From Pontederia crassipes (Eukaryota > Streptophyta > Magnoliopsida > Commelinales > Pontederiaceae), in assembly GCA_030549335.1 (NCBI GenBank), contig JAUKPH010000019.1:17062001-17126000 (forward strand): a stretch of 64,000 nucleotides of DNA, given 5' to 3'. The notes under the pieces are model-generated. The model was given only the letters and a program-made list of their open reading frames with translations, was not told where the DNA came from and made no database searches. The number at the start of each line of letters is the position of its first letter. Position 1 is the stretch's first letter. A program made the position numbers and the translations under genes. This document shows positions 49,762-62,540 of this stretch, piece after piece.

Positions 49762-50486
49762 TCATGGACCAAATCGATTGATGCCATAGAATTCAATGTT
49801 CTTATATTTCTGTGATAGTATTTCAGCCTAGACTTTTCTTGCTGTATCAGTTGCACATCCCACAAGGATGAGAATTGATGTCCCAGCAAAGCCCCGGAAT
49901 GCAGTCAAGTTGGTGGTTTGCTCAATTACAGAAGGGCAAGCAGCAAACATGGCCAGAAAAGCTGAACCCAATACTGGTATTTGGCGAAGGACCTGCACAA
50001 ATAAAATTAAGTTGCTTCATCAGAACAGAGAAGGAGCAAAATAAACTTATTTGGAATTATTTATAACAAGACAATATCCAAGTTGTATCTATAGTCAAAT
50101 ATATACCCCAAACTGGATATTGCTGTTTACTTATAATGGTTGCAAATCATATTCGACTTAAACAGAAGGTGTAAGAATAAAATAGTTCATATGAACAAAA
50201 GATGAAAGACTAGTAGATCCAACATGAAAGTGGGCATAAGGTCATACTTAATTGCTATATTGTCTTGAAATGATATATAAATGATTCTTAAGTTGTTGCG
50301 TCTTTGATGCAATGGTTTCACATGGTAGTAGATATCAAAGATAAAAAATGAGGAAAGAAAACTATTGATCAAAATTATTATTTTTTTTCTCGTCTTCCGG
50401 ATACTTATTTCAGGCAGCATTGGTACTTTTACTAACTTGAAACTCTAGAGAAGTGAATGATAGTACACAAATATATCAGCGATGTT

Positions 50487-51200
50487 ATTCAAACCGGACC
50501 GGACCGGCCGGTTCGACCGGTTCAACCATGAACCGGCCGATGATCCAGTCCGGTCAAGTGTCAAAACTCGTTTTGGTATTGAACCTGGCAAAATCGGTTA
50601 AATCGGGCGGTTGAACCGGACTGGTTAAACCGGTTCAACGCAGAATTTGAAAAAAAAAATTGTAAAAATGATATACATAGGAAAATTAAATGAGAAAGAA
50701 GGAAAGAAATAAAAGGAAACTTAAAAAGGAAGAAATATCATATCTATACAATTAAATATGAATTGATATTAAAATGGTAAGTATTTAAAATTGAATAATA
50801 TTAGAATAGAAACACATCAACGAGCATAAAATAAAAAAAATAAAAAGGAAAGTGTTAAATAAAAAAAAAGAAATAAGAATAATTTAAGATAAAATTTATT
50901 AATATAACATCTATCATCATTAAATAGTAGATATTAAATTATTAATAATTTATTTATATTATCATTATGAAACTTTTAATTAATAAAAATTATGTTATAT
51001 TATTTTTTAATATTTTTAATAAGTTATTAGTACAATATTCATATACTATATTATATAACTTATGATATATCTTTATAATTATTATAAATATATTATTTTA
51101 ATAAAATCCGATTCAATCCGATCGAACCCGATCGGACCGGTCCAACCATGACCCAGTGATGAATCCGGTCTGATCGCCGGTCCAATTCTGAAAATCAGTT
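50487..51200. repeat. CCGGTT-bordered interspersed element
   Basis: It begins with dense CCGGTT/GACCGG motifs (ACCGGACCGGACCGGCCGGT, TTCAACCATGAACCGG), has a 450-bp AT-rich core and ends with related motifs (GATCGGACCGGTCCAACCAT, GATGAATCCGGTCTGATC). Similar GGTTCAACC-ended AT-rich elements are widespread in plants and probably are DNA transposons. It lies in the last SCY2 intron. Exact ends are not resolved. Confidence 0.5.
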
Positions 51201-51511
51201 GGTTAGTAAACGGGTAATCATATCTGACAAAATGCATTTATTCCTTAAGTTATTGAATAAATAAGTACGACGGAAGCCATAAAAGTTAGAACGCCCCCTA
51301 CAAATCCGAGGAACTACCAAACTTCAGTGATCCAAAACACAATGCAATACCTCAATATCAGAGGAAAGCTAAAAGTTTCATGAAACATTTGAATAATCTC
51401 TCTTTTTACTGCACTTGGGTGACCATGTGGCACGACGTGCACAAAATACTCTTGTGCACCTAAGTCACTCGGTTATGCGCAGGACTATTAAGACATAACT
51501 AATTTGGCCAA

Positions 51512-51662
51512 GGGTGGAGTGTTAAAAGTTAACCCCACCACCATCCCCTCCTCCTTCCTCCTCCAACGATGTCTTCAGGGTTTAAACCTGGGGCTATTAG
51601 CCTCAACCTTTAACCTAGTCCACTTACCAATTGAGCCAACTCTTGTTAGTGAATCTATCCTT
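51512..51662 (-). mobile_element. Candidate tRNA-derived SINE
   Basis: On the minus strand TTGGCTCAATTGGTAAGTGG resembles a Pol III box A, and GGTTTAAACCC about 35 bases on resembles box B. Near-identical flanks AATTTGGCCAA (51501-51511) and TATTTGGCTAA (51663-51673) could be the target duplication. It lies in the last SCY2 intron. Confidence 0.5.
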
Positions 51663-53020
51663 TATTTGGCTAAAGAGTTTCAAGTTTCTTTTAACGGGTT
51701 CCAATAGCTAAATTTTGCACTGAGGTGAGAGTAATCACCATTCAGATCAAATTCCTAAAAGCAAGAACTAAAACACAAATTACGAGTGGTTCAAAAACAA
51801 ACGGTCACCAAAAGTGAATCATGAATAACTAAAAAATACCAGTTGAGCCTATTATCACTATATTCTATTCCATGACCGTGACAAATAAAAACCAAGATGA
51901 TCTAATTTAGTACCTCTAGTTCATAAAAGGATATTGACTCCAAAATATCATATGAATTTTTTAAAATCTTCTAGGCCTCCTATACACTGCAAGCACAAAT
52001 ATATTCTTTAACAAAGTTTCCATACTGTTTTAATACAAGCAACAGTGCTCTTTCCAGGTCGAACAAGTGCTATTGAAGCACCTTGGCGCTTTAACTTTTC
52101 ACTGACATCATCAGGATCCAATTGTAGGAAAGTATAATAATAGTTGAAAAAGGCTATATGCAGAATATTGGTAGGTATACAAAGAACCTCCAGCATGTAA
52201 TGTACTGTAGTCAACACATATTGCTCAAATTAACTTGCAAAGAAATTTAAGGGAAAAAATCCAAAACTGAAAGTGTACCACAATATATATATATAAAGTT
52301 TGTAGATAAAATTAAGCAAAGGAGCTTTATGCTTCACAGTGCTGATTTGAATTCATTCCTCCGAGATATCTTTTCAATGAACTCTAGTATGCTCACGGTG
52401 GATTCAAGTTTGACTTTTTCTTTAGACAGAAAAAATGTGGGAGCACGAAAGTTCTATGGTAACACACTTGAAGGTTTTATCCAACAATATGAATGATTAT
52501 CATGAAGGTGATGTCCTTAGTATAACCAATAATTTCCCTCCTGGATTCAAAGGAATCGCAGTATTTTTAAGAGCTGCTAAACCAGTGAAGCGTGCTAGTG
52601 TTCCAAGTAAAGACAAGGAAGATGTTGAAAATATAATGGGCATCACTCCACAGCTATTCACCTATGGATGAAGACTAAAATGTAAGCCACTCCAATTCAC
52701 AGATATGGCATCAGATGTTTATCAAAAGAAAGAGCTATAGACCAAAAATGTAGGAAGTTTCATATCATTTATCAGATTAATCCAGGATGAAGCACACTTC
52801 CATAGCTGACTGGTGAAGGTGAAAACTGAAATACTAAAGCAATCCATCTAGTTTACAGAACTCTTCTAAACAAAGAAGATATTGCAGACCAAAAGTACAG
52901 TTTCACTGGGTGTTAGATGAGATGAGATGAACAAACCTTTAAAGGAAGGGTATGCAGATCTCTGAAAGTTCTACTACTGTATCTGGAAACATAGTTAAGA
53001 AGTATTTTTCTCTCAGCTTC

Positions 53021-53786
53021 CTGAAAACCATCAAATGAATGTCTTAGTCAATACAGACACTAAATGCCGGTAAAGGAGATGAGACACAGAATGGGGGTAA
53101 GGAGGAATTGTTTGTTTGGGGGGGAGTGGTGACAAATGAGAACTTCTGCTTTCAAATGTTTGGGAAAAGAAATTAATGAGATCGTCCCAAGCATTAAGAA
53201 AACTTGAAGAACTCCCCACGTTCAAACCCAAAGGATCAAGAGATCCCCATGAATTATTAGTTTGAGGGAACAAAACTATGAAACTAAGGAACATAACAAT
53301 GTTTCCAATGCAGAGGGTTTAAACTTCAAGAGAAAAGTCACTTGAACCATCTATCACATAAAAAAACACGACGAACTAATTAAAACTTAAAAGTAAGGGC
53401 GAGAAATCCACATTATTAGGAATATCACATGTCTTAAACACCTAATTCACTGGAATATGGTACCCTATATCTCACCTTCACGAAGACTTAAAAAAACTTT
53501 GAGACACCAGATGCATAATTTAATCAGGAGAATAACATAAAAAATGCTGTTTGTTTTGACAATCAATAGTTAGTATTATACACTCGTCTACCTGATACTT
53601 TCTTATTTTCTTGTAAGCAAAGATAAGCTTCTTAAAAGGTCATTACTTTTCTATATAAACAGAAAAAATCACTGTAGTCCAAAAGAATGACGAAAATTAC
53701 AAGATTGCATAATTTCTTTTTTTTTTCTCAAAGCACCCCCACTAACAATTTCAATATTAGTAATTTTCTCGATATGTCACAAAACT
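53021..53786. other. SCY2 intron/upstream remnant
   Basis: It should hold the next upstream SCY2 exon or intron, but I find no SecY-like sequence in any frame on the minus strand. It stops at the gypsy target duplication AAACT (53782-53786). Confidence 0.4.
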
Positions 53787-55687
53787 TGTAACGCCCCCAA
53801 ATCGATCAACGCCATGTGGCGAGAATCTATTCGAAGGCGTTACGAAAATACTATAATATAGATCAAAACTTGACCAAATCTCAATTAAAAACAATGGCAT
53901 GCCAATAATAAAAGCAAAGAAGGAAAGATAGAAATATCATAAAAGTGAAAGTCCCAAAATATTATAAAGCCCATGATAGTTATAATGTCTGAATTACATC
54001 AAGTTCAAAATGCAGAAAATAAAGATAAAGATAACTAGGCCCTCTGTTGGTTCATGTGCTTTAACATCGCTGGTCGCGGCACACGATCTCGACACCAACA
54101 TTGATATGACCCTGTGGAAATCGACACAGGAGAGGAGATCCTCCTGTAAGCTATACAGCCTAGTGGAGATCTATAAGTACACAATGCATAACAATAAATA
54201 GTAATTAACAGAATTAGTAATCACTTGTAACAATATCTGATTTGAGGACATAAGATCATCTGATTTAGATATCCACTGATGGTAGAGATACATATTATGA
54301 GTCAATCTTATATTCATAAAGGATTTCAGTAGTCATACTTGATCAAGAATCATATTTTCATTCATCACGTTCTTATTACATTTTCGTGCTTCTTGGATTC
54401 TTTGGTGCCCTTAACTTGGGGGATTTACGCCAGAGCGACCAATACAGCTTTGTGCAGCCAATGGGGGATCAAGCCATGGCTAAGGGAGCGATTCAAACAT
54501 GAAGCACTCAGCTTAAGCTCTGACCACCACTCCCATAACATGTTCATGTTTTTCTTACTTAATCACTTTATCACTTTGTCATACTTACATGTCATGATAG
54601 GATTGGATCATAGGACAGATCAAAATAAAATCAATGATTCAATCACATAACATTCCAGTCAGTAAGGAGTAACTCAACACAAGCATAGAAGAAATATAGA
54701 TCAAATCAACAATCAATCAGCAATTAATATGCAATCTAGACAAATATCGGTCGACCGATTCTCACTGGTCGGTCGACCATTTTTTGGACACAGGTCGACC
54801 GATGTCTCTGAATCGATCGAATGGTTGATTTGAATAAAATACAATAAGTTCTGCTACACCTGGATCGGTCGACCGATAGTACTTAATAAAAAAGAGCTTC
54901 GATCGGCCGATCGACCGAACGATATAAGGCTCGGGAAGATTGATCGGTCGACCGGTCTCAAAGGATCGGTCGACTGATAATCTCATCACCGGTCGACTGA
55001 TATATAAGATCGATCGACCGGTCTTCATGAAAAACAGAATCGAACAGAATTGCAATAACAACGATTTTCAATCCAAAAATGAAATCAAGGCATACAATCA
55101 ATCATCTAAGCATGAATGACTAATACAAAACATATCTACAATAATAAGAATCACAAAACATGCATCAAACACAAGAAGTGCAATCAATCATCCATTTTTC
55201 CATTCCTTCTCATCATTCAAGAACAAGATCCATAAGAAGAACCCTAATTCTATGCAATTGCTAATCATGTTATACAGGTGGATTTCGATATCACTCATCT
55301 TATTTCGTGATTGATCCTAACTTGAGCCCTTCCAATCACCGATAACACTTCTCCTTAATGTTCTTCACCTAGAAAGCAATCCAAATGAAGAAGGGAGTAA
55401 GGGATTGCTTCTAAAACCAAAAGAAGTGCAGAATGAAGAAAGAAACTAAATGAACCTTGTTGTAATATCCCTTGCTTCTTTGCTGGACGGGTTGCCTTAA
55501 GGAGGAAGAAAGAGGAGTGAGGGAGAGGAATGAGGGTGGCTAGTGGAGAGCTTTAGGGCAATAAGCCTTTTATAGGGTAATTGTAGGGCTATTAGGCTAA
55601 TGGGCTCACTAATTGGGCTATGGGGTTGTCTTTACAATTTGGTTTTTATTTTCTATTATTATTTTTTTACATGGGCTGGGTATTACA
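53787..55687 (-). repeat. 3' LTR of the gypsy fossil
   Basis: 1901 bp, TG...CA on either strand. A cluster of GGTCGACCGAT-type palindromes sits at about 54747-55022. The polypurine tract abuts its inner edge (minus-strand AAGGGGGTAATAA just right of 55687). Confidence 0.93.
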
Positions 55688-58600
55688 TTATTACCCCCTT
55701 AAAAGAAAATTCGTCCTCGAATTTTGCACTAAGTAGGAATATTATCGAACAGATGCGAGAACTCCTGATGCATCTCTGACTCGAGTACCCATGTGGCCTC
55801 ATCGCCGTGATGATAACGCTAGGCTACTCTGACCATGGGCACATTTTTATCCTTCTGGCGTTGTACCTTCCGCTCTACTATATGAGTCGGATATTGCGCG
55901 AAGTCAAATCCGCAACTAAATTTGGCTCTTCGATCCGTAATATATTAGCAGCATCGTGCTTGTACTTCTTAAGCATAGAGACATGGAATACATTATGCAC
56001 ACGCCCATAGAAAGGTGGCAATGCTAGCATGCAAACTGTTTCACCTACTAACTCGAGTATCTCGAAGGATCCCACATACTAAGGGCTGAGATTCTCTCGC
56101 TTACTGAACATCATAACTCCCTTCATAGGGGACACCTTCAGTAGAACCTGATCACCAGCCTGAAAGATCTGCTCACGTCTGTCCTTATCCGTATAATTCT
56201 TCTGCCTGCCCTGAGCTATCTTCATCCTCTGCTTGATCAGCTCTACTTTCTCAGCATACTCTACAGCCTCCTTCACCTCTTTCTTGCTCATGATCTTCTC
56301 CTCACCTACTTCACCCCAATGAGCGGATGAACGACAAGGCCGACCATATAAAGCCTCGAATGCGCTATATCGATACTGGAATTGTAGCTATTATTATAAG
56401 CAAATTCGATCAGATGAATATGCTCATCCTAGCTACCTTCAGTGCACAAGCTCGTAACATGTCCTCCAGTGTCTGTATAATCCTCTCAGACTGCCCATCA
56501 GTCTGAGGGTGGAAAGCAGCGTTGAAATTCAGCCTGGTGCCAAAAGCCTCCTGCATGCTCCTTCAGAATCTGGCAGTGAATATGGAATCTCGGTCTGAAA
56601 CAATCGATGCTGAAATGCCATGTAGTCTAATCACCTCCCTAACATACAAGTCCAACAGACTCTCTACCGACTGCTTCCACCGGATAAGGATGAAGTGCGC
56701 TGCCTTAGTGAATCTATCTACCACCACACATATGACATCATGACCCTTCTAGGTCCTGGGCAAGTTGGATACAAAATTCATAGTGATATTATCCCACTTC
56801 CACTGTGAGACATCTAGAGACTTCAACTTCCCGTAGGGCCTCTGAAGCTCAATATTCACTTGCTGACACACTAGACATATGGACACGTATTCAACTATCT
56901 CCCTCTTCATGTCAGGCCACCAGTAGCTGCGCTGCATATCTTTGTACATCTTCGTGCTTCCATGATGGATAGCAAACTCGGACTTATGACACTTGTCCAT
57001 TACTTCCCGTCTGATGGTGACATCTGTGGGAACCCATAATTTGTCCCTATACCGTATCCCTCTATCTACAGATACTTGAAAGTCCTTCGGTTCCTGCTGA
57101 CATCTCTTCATCACCTTTTGATACTCTGGATCCACCTTCTGGGCGACTATGATCCTGTCAATCATGCTAGGCCTCATCTTATGCATCATCCAAATCGCTC
57201 CATTACTGTCAAGTCTGGGACACCACTTGTCTAACTCTTGCAACATCTCATACTCTCTTACTCTGATGTAAGCCAGTGAACCTTCCCATTTCCTGCTCAA
57301 TGCATCAGCTACTGAATTTGCTTTACCAGGGTGGTAATTAATAGCAAATTCATAATCCTTCAAAAGCTCCAACCAACGGCGCTGCCTCATATTAAGGTCT
57401 CTTTGGTTAAAGATATATTTGAGACTCTTATGATATGTGAAGATCTCAAAGGTCTCTCCATAAAGATAGTGCCTCCAAATCTTCAAAGCAAAAACTATAG
57501 TAGTTAGCTCCAGATTATGAGTGGGGTAGTTCACATCGTGCTTCTTCAACTGACACGAAGCATAAGTCACCACTTTACCATGCTACATGAGTACATACCC
57601 TAAGCCTATTCCGCACGCATCGCTGTAAACTACATATCCTCCGCTGCCCGTCGGGATGGTGAGGACATGTGCTGATGTCAGGCGGTCCTTCAGTGTCTGA
57701 AAGCTCTGCTCACACTTACCAGACTAGATAAACCTCTCAGCCTTCTTTGTGAGGTTCATGAGTGGTGCTGCAATCTTGGAGAATTCTGTGATGAACCTCC
57801 TATAATAACCCATCAATCCTAGAAAGCTACGGATCTTGGATGCATTCTTCGGCCTTGCTCAATTGGTCACTGTTTCCACCTTTGTAGGGTCCACTGAAAT
57901 GCCCTTCTTGAATACTATGTGTCCAAGAAACATGATCTCCTTCAGCCAAAACTTACACTTCGAGAGTTTGCCATACAGCTTGTGTTGGCGCAGAGTCTCC
58001 AACACTATCCTGAGATGTTCTCAGTGCTGCTCTGGGCTGAACGAGTATATCAGGACGTCATCTACAAACACTATGAAGAATTGATCCAAGTAGGACTTGA
58101 AGATCCTGTTCATCATATCCATAAATGCTGCAGGAGCGTTCGTCAGTCCAAACGGTATCATTAAAAACTCATAGTGACCATACATAGACCGGAAGGCTGT
58201 CTTCGATATGTCCTCTTCTGCAACCCTCAACTGATGGTAGCCGCTCCGCAGACCGATCTTGGAGAACACGGATGCCTTGGATAACTGGTCGAACATGTCA
58301 TCGATGCGGGACAGAGGGTACTTGTTCTTCACCGTCACCTTGTTAAGCATACTGTAATCAATGCAAAGCCGCATTGAACCATCTTTCTTCTTCACAAACA
58401 GTACAGGTGCTCCTCACGGCGAGACACTCGACCGAGTGAAACTTTTATCTAACAATTCCTGAATCTGCTTCTTCAATTCTTGCATCTCGGCAGGTGCCAT
58501 GCGGTACGATGCCTTGGAGATGGGCGCAGTGCTAGGTAGAAGTTCAATTTTGAAGTCCACCTCACGCCTCGGTGGCAATCCTGAAGTATCTTAAGGGAAA

Positions 58601-59926
58601 ACATCTGGAAACTCTCGCATTACATCTATCTGTTGCAATGCGATGGCTGGTGCATCGGTCTTCACCACACTTGCCAAGTAGGCGTAGCATCCCTTTTGGA
58701 TCATCTTTTGAGTCTTCGTAGCTGAAACAATCACCTTCTTGCTCTCCGATGGAGTACCCCTGATGACTGTCTTTGGCTTGCCCTGTGCACCTATTATAAT
58801 CTTCTTCTGTTTATAGTGTAAGGCTGCATCATAGTAAGAAAGTCAATCCATTCCTAAGATGACATCGTAGTCTGTCATCGAAATGACAATGAGATCTGCA
58901 GAAAAATTCCTCTTCTCCACGGTGATAGGTACATTCGGGATGTACCTGGCCGCGTGAAGGTCTCCCATGGGAGTGCTCACCCTCATGCCATGAGGCATCT
59001 GCTACAAAGACAAGCCAAGAGCTTGTGCGCACGACTCCGAAATAAACGAGTGCGTAGCCCCTGAATCAAATAAGATAATAGCAGACACACCAGCAATAGG
59101 AAGAGTACCTCTGATAATATCATTATCAGTCTAATCGACATTTGCCTCCATGTGATGCACCCTACCCTAGGCTACGGGGTTTGCGCCTCCTGCACCACGG
59201 TTGTCACGACCCCTTCTAGGAGGCTGGGGGCAATTTTTGGCAAAATGTCCGAACTGTCCGCACAGGATATATGCACCAGTCCTCAAGCGGCATTCACCAT
59301 CATGATATCGCCCGCACTGAGGACAGAGGGGCAAGATTCGGTCCAGTGCCTCTATCCACTTTTCAGCTTTGAAGAAATATGGCTTGCCCTCAAACTGAGG
59401 CGGTTTTAGCATCAGAAATGCCTCTAAAGTATCCTCAGCAATTTCTAGTCGGGGTCCCCGCGTGCGACGTCGGATTGCGGGCTGGCCGCCTCCGGTCTGA
59501 CTGCCCTCAAGTGGGTCAATCTCATCAAAGAGTTCATCCTGCGACGGTGCTTTCGCACTGCGGCCTCGTCCTCGACCGCGGTTGGGAGTGCGACCTCGTC
59601 CACGGCCTTGTCCCCGACCCTACGGAGCTAAATCCTGAAACTCAGTAATTGGGCCTTTCGGGCCTTCTGGCATCTCAGAAGCATTATAGGCCGATGCGGT
59701 CCCACGATCCTGAATCCTCTCTGAGCATCTAGATATCTTTATCCTTTAATCATGAAAAGAAACAATATATTAAAACTAATACCATATCAGGAACATGAAT
59801 TTGACTCACAGTCCTCTTTTGATGGAGAGTGTGGCGACAACTCTTATACCATAGGACGTCAAAAGAGCACATGAACCCCTCTTATACTATACCATACAAT
59901 AGGACGTCAAAAGAGTTCGAATAGCG

Positions 59927-59938
59927 GCTCTGATACCA
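59927..59938 (-). other. Primer-binding site, initiator Met-tRNA type
   Basis: Minus strand TGGTATCAGAGC, four bases inside the 5' LTR, complementary to the 3' end of plant initiator tRNA-Met. It fixes the minus orientation. Confidence 0.9.
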
Positions 59939-59942
59939 TAAA

Positions 59943-61836
59943 TGTAACACCCCCAAATCGACCAACGCCACATAGTGAGGATCTATTCGAAGGCGCTACA
60001 AAAACACTATAACATAGATTAAAACTTGACCAAATCTCAATTAGAAATAATGGCATGCCAATAATAAAAGCAAAGAAGGAAAGATAGAAATATCATAAAA
60101 GTAAAAGTCCAAAAATATTACAAAGTCCATGATAGTCATAATGTCTGAATTACATCAAGCTTAAAATGCGAAAAATAAAGATAAAGATAACTAGGCCCTC
60201 TTTTGATTCATGTGCTTTAGCATCGCTGGTCGCGGCACATGATCTCGACACTATCATTGACCTGACCCTGTGAAAATCAACACAGGGGAGGGGATCCTCC
60301 CGTAAGCTATACAGCCTAGTGGAGATTCATAAGTACACAATACATAATAATAAATAGCAATTGACAGAATTAGTAATCACTTGAAACAATATCTGATTTG
60401 AGGACATAAGATCATCTGATTTAGATATCCACTGATGGTAGAGATACATATCATGAGTCAATGTTATAATCATGAAGGATTTCAGTAGTCATACTCGATC
60501 AAGAATCATATTTTCATTCATCACGTTCTTATTACATTTTCGTGCTTCTTGGACTCTTGGGTGCCCTTAACTTGGTAATTTACGCCAGAGCGACCAATAC
60601 AACTTTGTGCAGCCAATGGAGGATCAAGCCATGGCTAAGAGAGCGATCCAAACATGAAGCACTCAGCTTAAGCTCTGATCACCACTCCCATAACATATTC
60701 ATGTCTTTCTTACTTAATTACTTTATCACTTTGTCATACTTTCATGTCATGATAGGATTGGATGATAAGACAGATCAAAATAAGATCAATGATTCAATCA
60801 CATAACATTCCAATCAGTAAGGAGTAACTCAACACAAGCATAGAAGGAATATAGATCAAATCAATAATCAATCAGCAATCAATATGCGATCTAGACAAAT
60901 ATCGGTCGACCGGTCCTCACTGGTCGGTCGATCGTTTTTCGAAAAATCGGTCGACCGATTGGTTTGAATAAAATATAATAAGTTCTGCTACACCGGTCGA
61001 CTGATATCTCTGGATCGGTCGATCGATAGTACTTAATCAAAAAGAGCTTCGATCGACCGATCGGCCGAACGATACAAGGCTCGGGAAGATTGATCGGTCG
61101 ACCGGTCTCAAAGGATCGGTCGACCAGTAACCTCATCACCGGTCAACCGATATACAGGATCGGTCGACCGGTCTTCATGAAAAATAGAATCGAACAGAAT
61201 TGCAATAACATCGATTTTTAATTCAAAAATGAAATCAAGGCATACAATTAATCATCTAAGTATGGAGGACTAATACAGAACATATCTACAATCATAAAAA
61301 TCACAAAACATGCATCAAACACAAGAAGTGCAATCAATCATCCCTTTTTCCATTCCTTCTCATCATTTAAGAACAAGATCCATAAGAAGAATCCTAATTC
61401 TATGCAATTGCTAATCATGTTATACATGTGGATTTTGGAATCACCCACCTTATTTCGTGATTGATCCTAGCTTGAGCCCTTCCAATCACCGATAACACTT
61501 CTCCTTAATGTTCTCCACCTAGAAAGCAATCCAAATGGAAAAGGGAGTAAGGGATTGCTTCTAAAATCAAAAGAAGTGCAGAATGAAGAAAGAAACTAGA
61601 TGAACCTTGCTGTAATATCCCTTGCTTCTTTGCTGGATGGGTTGCCTTAGGGAGGAAGAAAGAAGAGTGAGGGAGAGGAATGAGGGTGGCTAGTGGAGAG
61701 TTTTAGGGCAATAAGCCTTTTATAAGGTAATTGTAGGACTATTAGGCTAATGGGCTCACTAATTGGGCAATGGGTTTGTCTTTACAATTTAGTTTTTTAT
61801 TTTCTATTATTTTTTTTACATGGGTTGGGTATTACA
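59943..61836 (-). repeat. 5' LTR of the gypsy fossil
   Basis: 1894 bp, aligned along its length with the other LTR. In the first ~375 aligned bases I count about 36 differences, nearly all transitions. The GGTCGACCGAT palindrome cluster lies at about 60900-61174. Confidence 0.93.
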
Positions 61837-61841
61837 AAACT

Positions 61842-62218
61842 AGCGATTCCGACAACCGTAACTATTCTAAAGGCCATCCGAAACTAATTAAACCCAAGCA
61901 AACATTTCTGTCAAAGGAAGGAACATTAACATAACAGGCCCACGATACCTCTTGCCTCCGCCACTGCTGGGGAGAATTCGAGGAAGGTAATCCCAAAGTG
62001 GTTTTCCTCGGCAACCTATCGCCGTAGCCACTGCCGATGGCGACGAAGCAACTGCCACGCAGATGACATTGCGGCGAGGCGAGAAGGCATTGAGGGGCCT
62101 TCAAGGGCAATACGATGAGAGAGCAGAATAATGAAGAAGAGGAGCACAATGGCTCCGGCGTCGATAAGAGCATAGCGCTGTCAACGCCGCCAGCGGTTTT
62201 ATGCTCTGCTATATTCAC
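61842..62218 (-). other. Transit-peptide-like exon candidate, perhaps SCY2 exon 1
   Basis: Minus strand, an ATG at about 62170 opens MLLSTPEPLCSSSSLFCSLI and continues Ser/Leu/Pro/Arg-rich with almost no acidic residues (LPRKTTLGLP, SPQQWRRQE) to a possible donor GAG|GTATCG near 61945. The composition suits a plastid transit peptide. The position (upstream of the SCY2 relic, split from it by the gypsy) suggests the lost SCY2 first exon. There is no homology I can recognise. Confidence 0.25.
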
Positions 62219-62540
62219 TATCTACTCTTGGTCGCTTGAGACGTTGACGTCTAGCGGAGATGATGCCATTTGTATTTCATTTGCATTTGGCCAAAATTTT
62301 AGAAACAAATAATAATTTGTTTTTGTCTTTTGTATTTGACTGCATTGGTACAAAGATCACTTATTATTTATTCCTTTTATTTTTCACTTTTGGTTTTAAT
62401 TTCTTTTCAAAATATTTCGACCCTCACGTTTAGTTTGAGAAACAAATAAATAAATAAATAACCAAAACCTCCTCAATCGGGCTAAAAAATAAAAGTCCGA
62501 AAAGTTTTGCCCGGAAGTGATATACTTTAAGATTTAATGG

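Larger units (their letters stand above)
49762..53020 (-). pseudogene. SCY2: SecY2 (SCY2), decayed 3' half
   Basis: SCY2 is the second plant SecY channel, working with SecA2 at the plastid inner envelope. Four minus-strand exons are readable. 53020-52937: EAERKILLNYVSRYSSRTFR. 52661-52537: NSCGVMPIIFSTSSL, GTLARFTGLAALK, NPGG. 52187-52026: PTNILHIAFFNYYYTFLQLD, PDDVSEKLKRQGAS, RPGKST. 49992-49762: VLGSAFLAMFAACPSVIEQT, NLTAFRGFAGTSIL, CATDTARKV. Decay signs: the exon ending NPGG has GA where the donor GT should be; the next exon shifts frame between SLY and PTN; an in-frame TAG (49830-49828) falls where KVQAEI is expected, about 20 residues before the old stop. Exons upstream of EAERK are not found in 53021-53786. 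A Ty3/gypsy element lies just upstream. Confidence 0.85.
53787..61836 (-). mobile_element. Ty3/gypsy LTR retrotransposon fossil, 8.05 kb
   Basis: Flanked by AAACT on both sides (53782-53786, 61837-61841), with LTRs at both ends, so the insertion is structurally complete. On the minus strand the order is gag nucleocapsid knuckle (about 59.2-59.4 kb, CGQFGHFAKNC), protease region, reverse transcriptase (58.0-58.4 kb), RNase H and integrase (56.7-57.6 kb, with a zinc-finger-like HH-CC region), then a C-terminal integrase/chromodomain-like region (55.7-56.3 kb). That order is the Ty3/gypsy one; the motifs look like the Tekay/Del group of chromoviruses. The coding region is broken, with several interruptions. 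LTR divergence by eye suggests an insertion a few million years old. Confidence 0.92.

Noticed and set aside
52435-52671. 78-aa plus-strand frame starting MWEHESSMV
   Set aside because: It is antisense to the SCY2 exon at 52537-52661, which reads as clear SecY on the minus strand.
53787-61836. A CRISPR-like or satellite reading of the repeated GGTCGACCGAT units
   Set aside because: The units are uneven, unspaced and confined to the LTRs of a retrotransposon in a plant genome.
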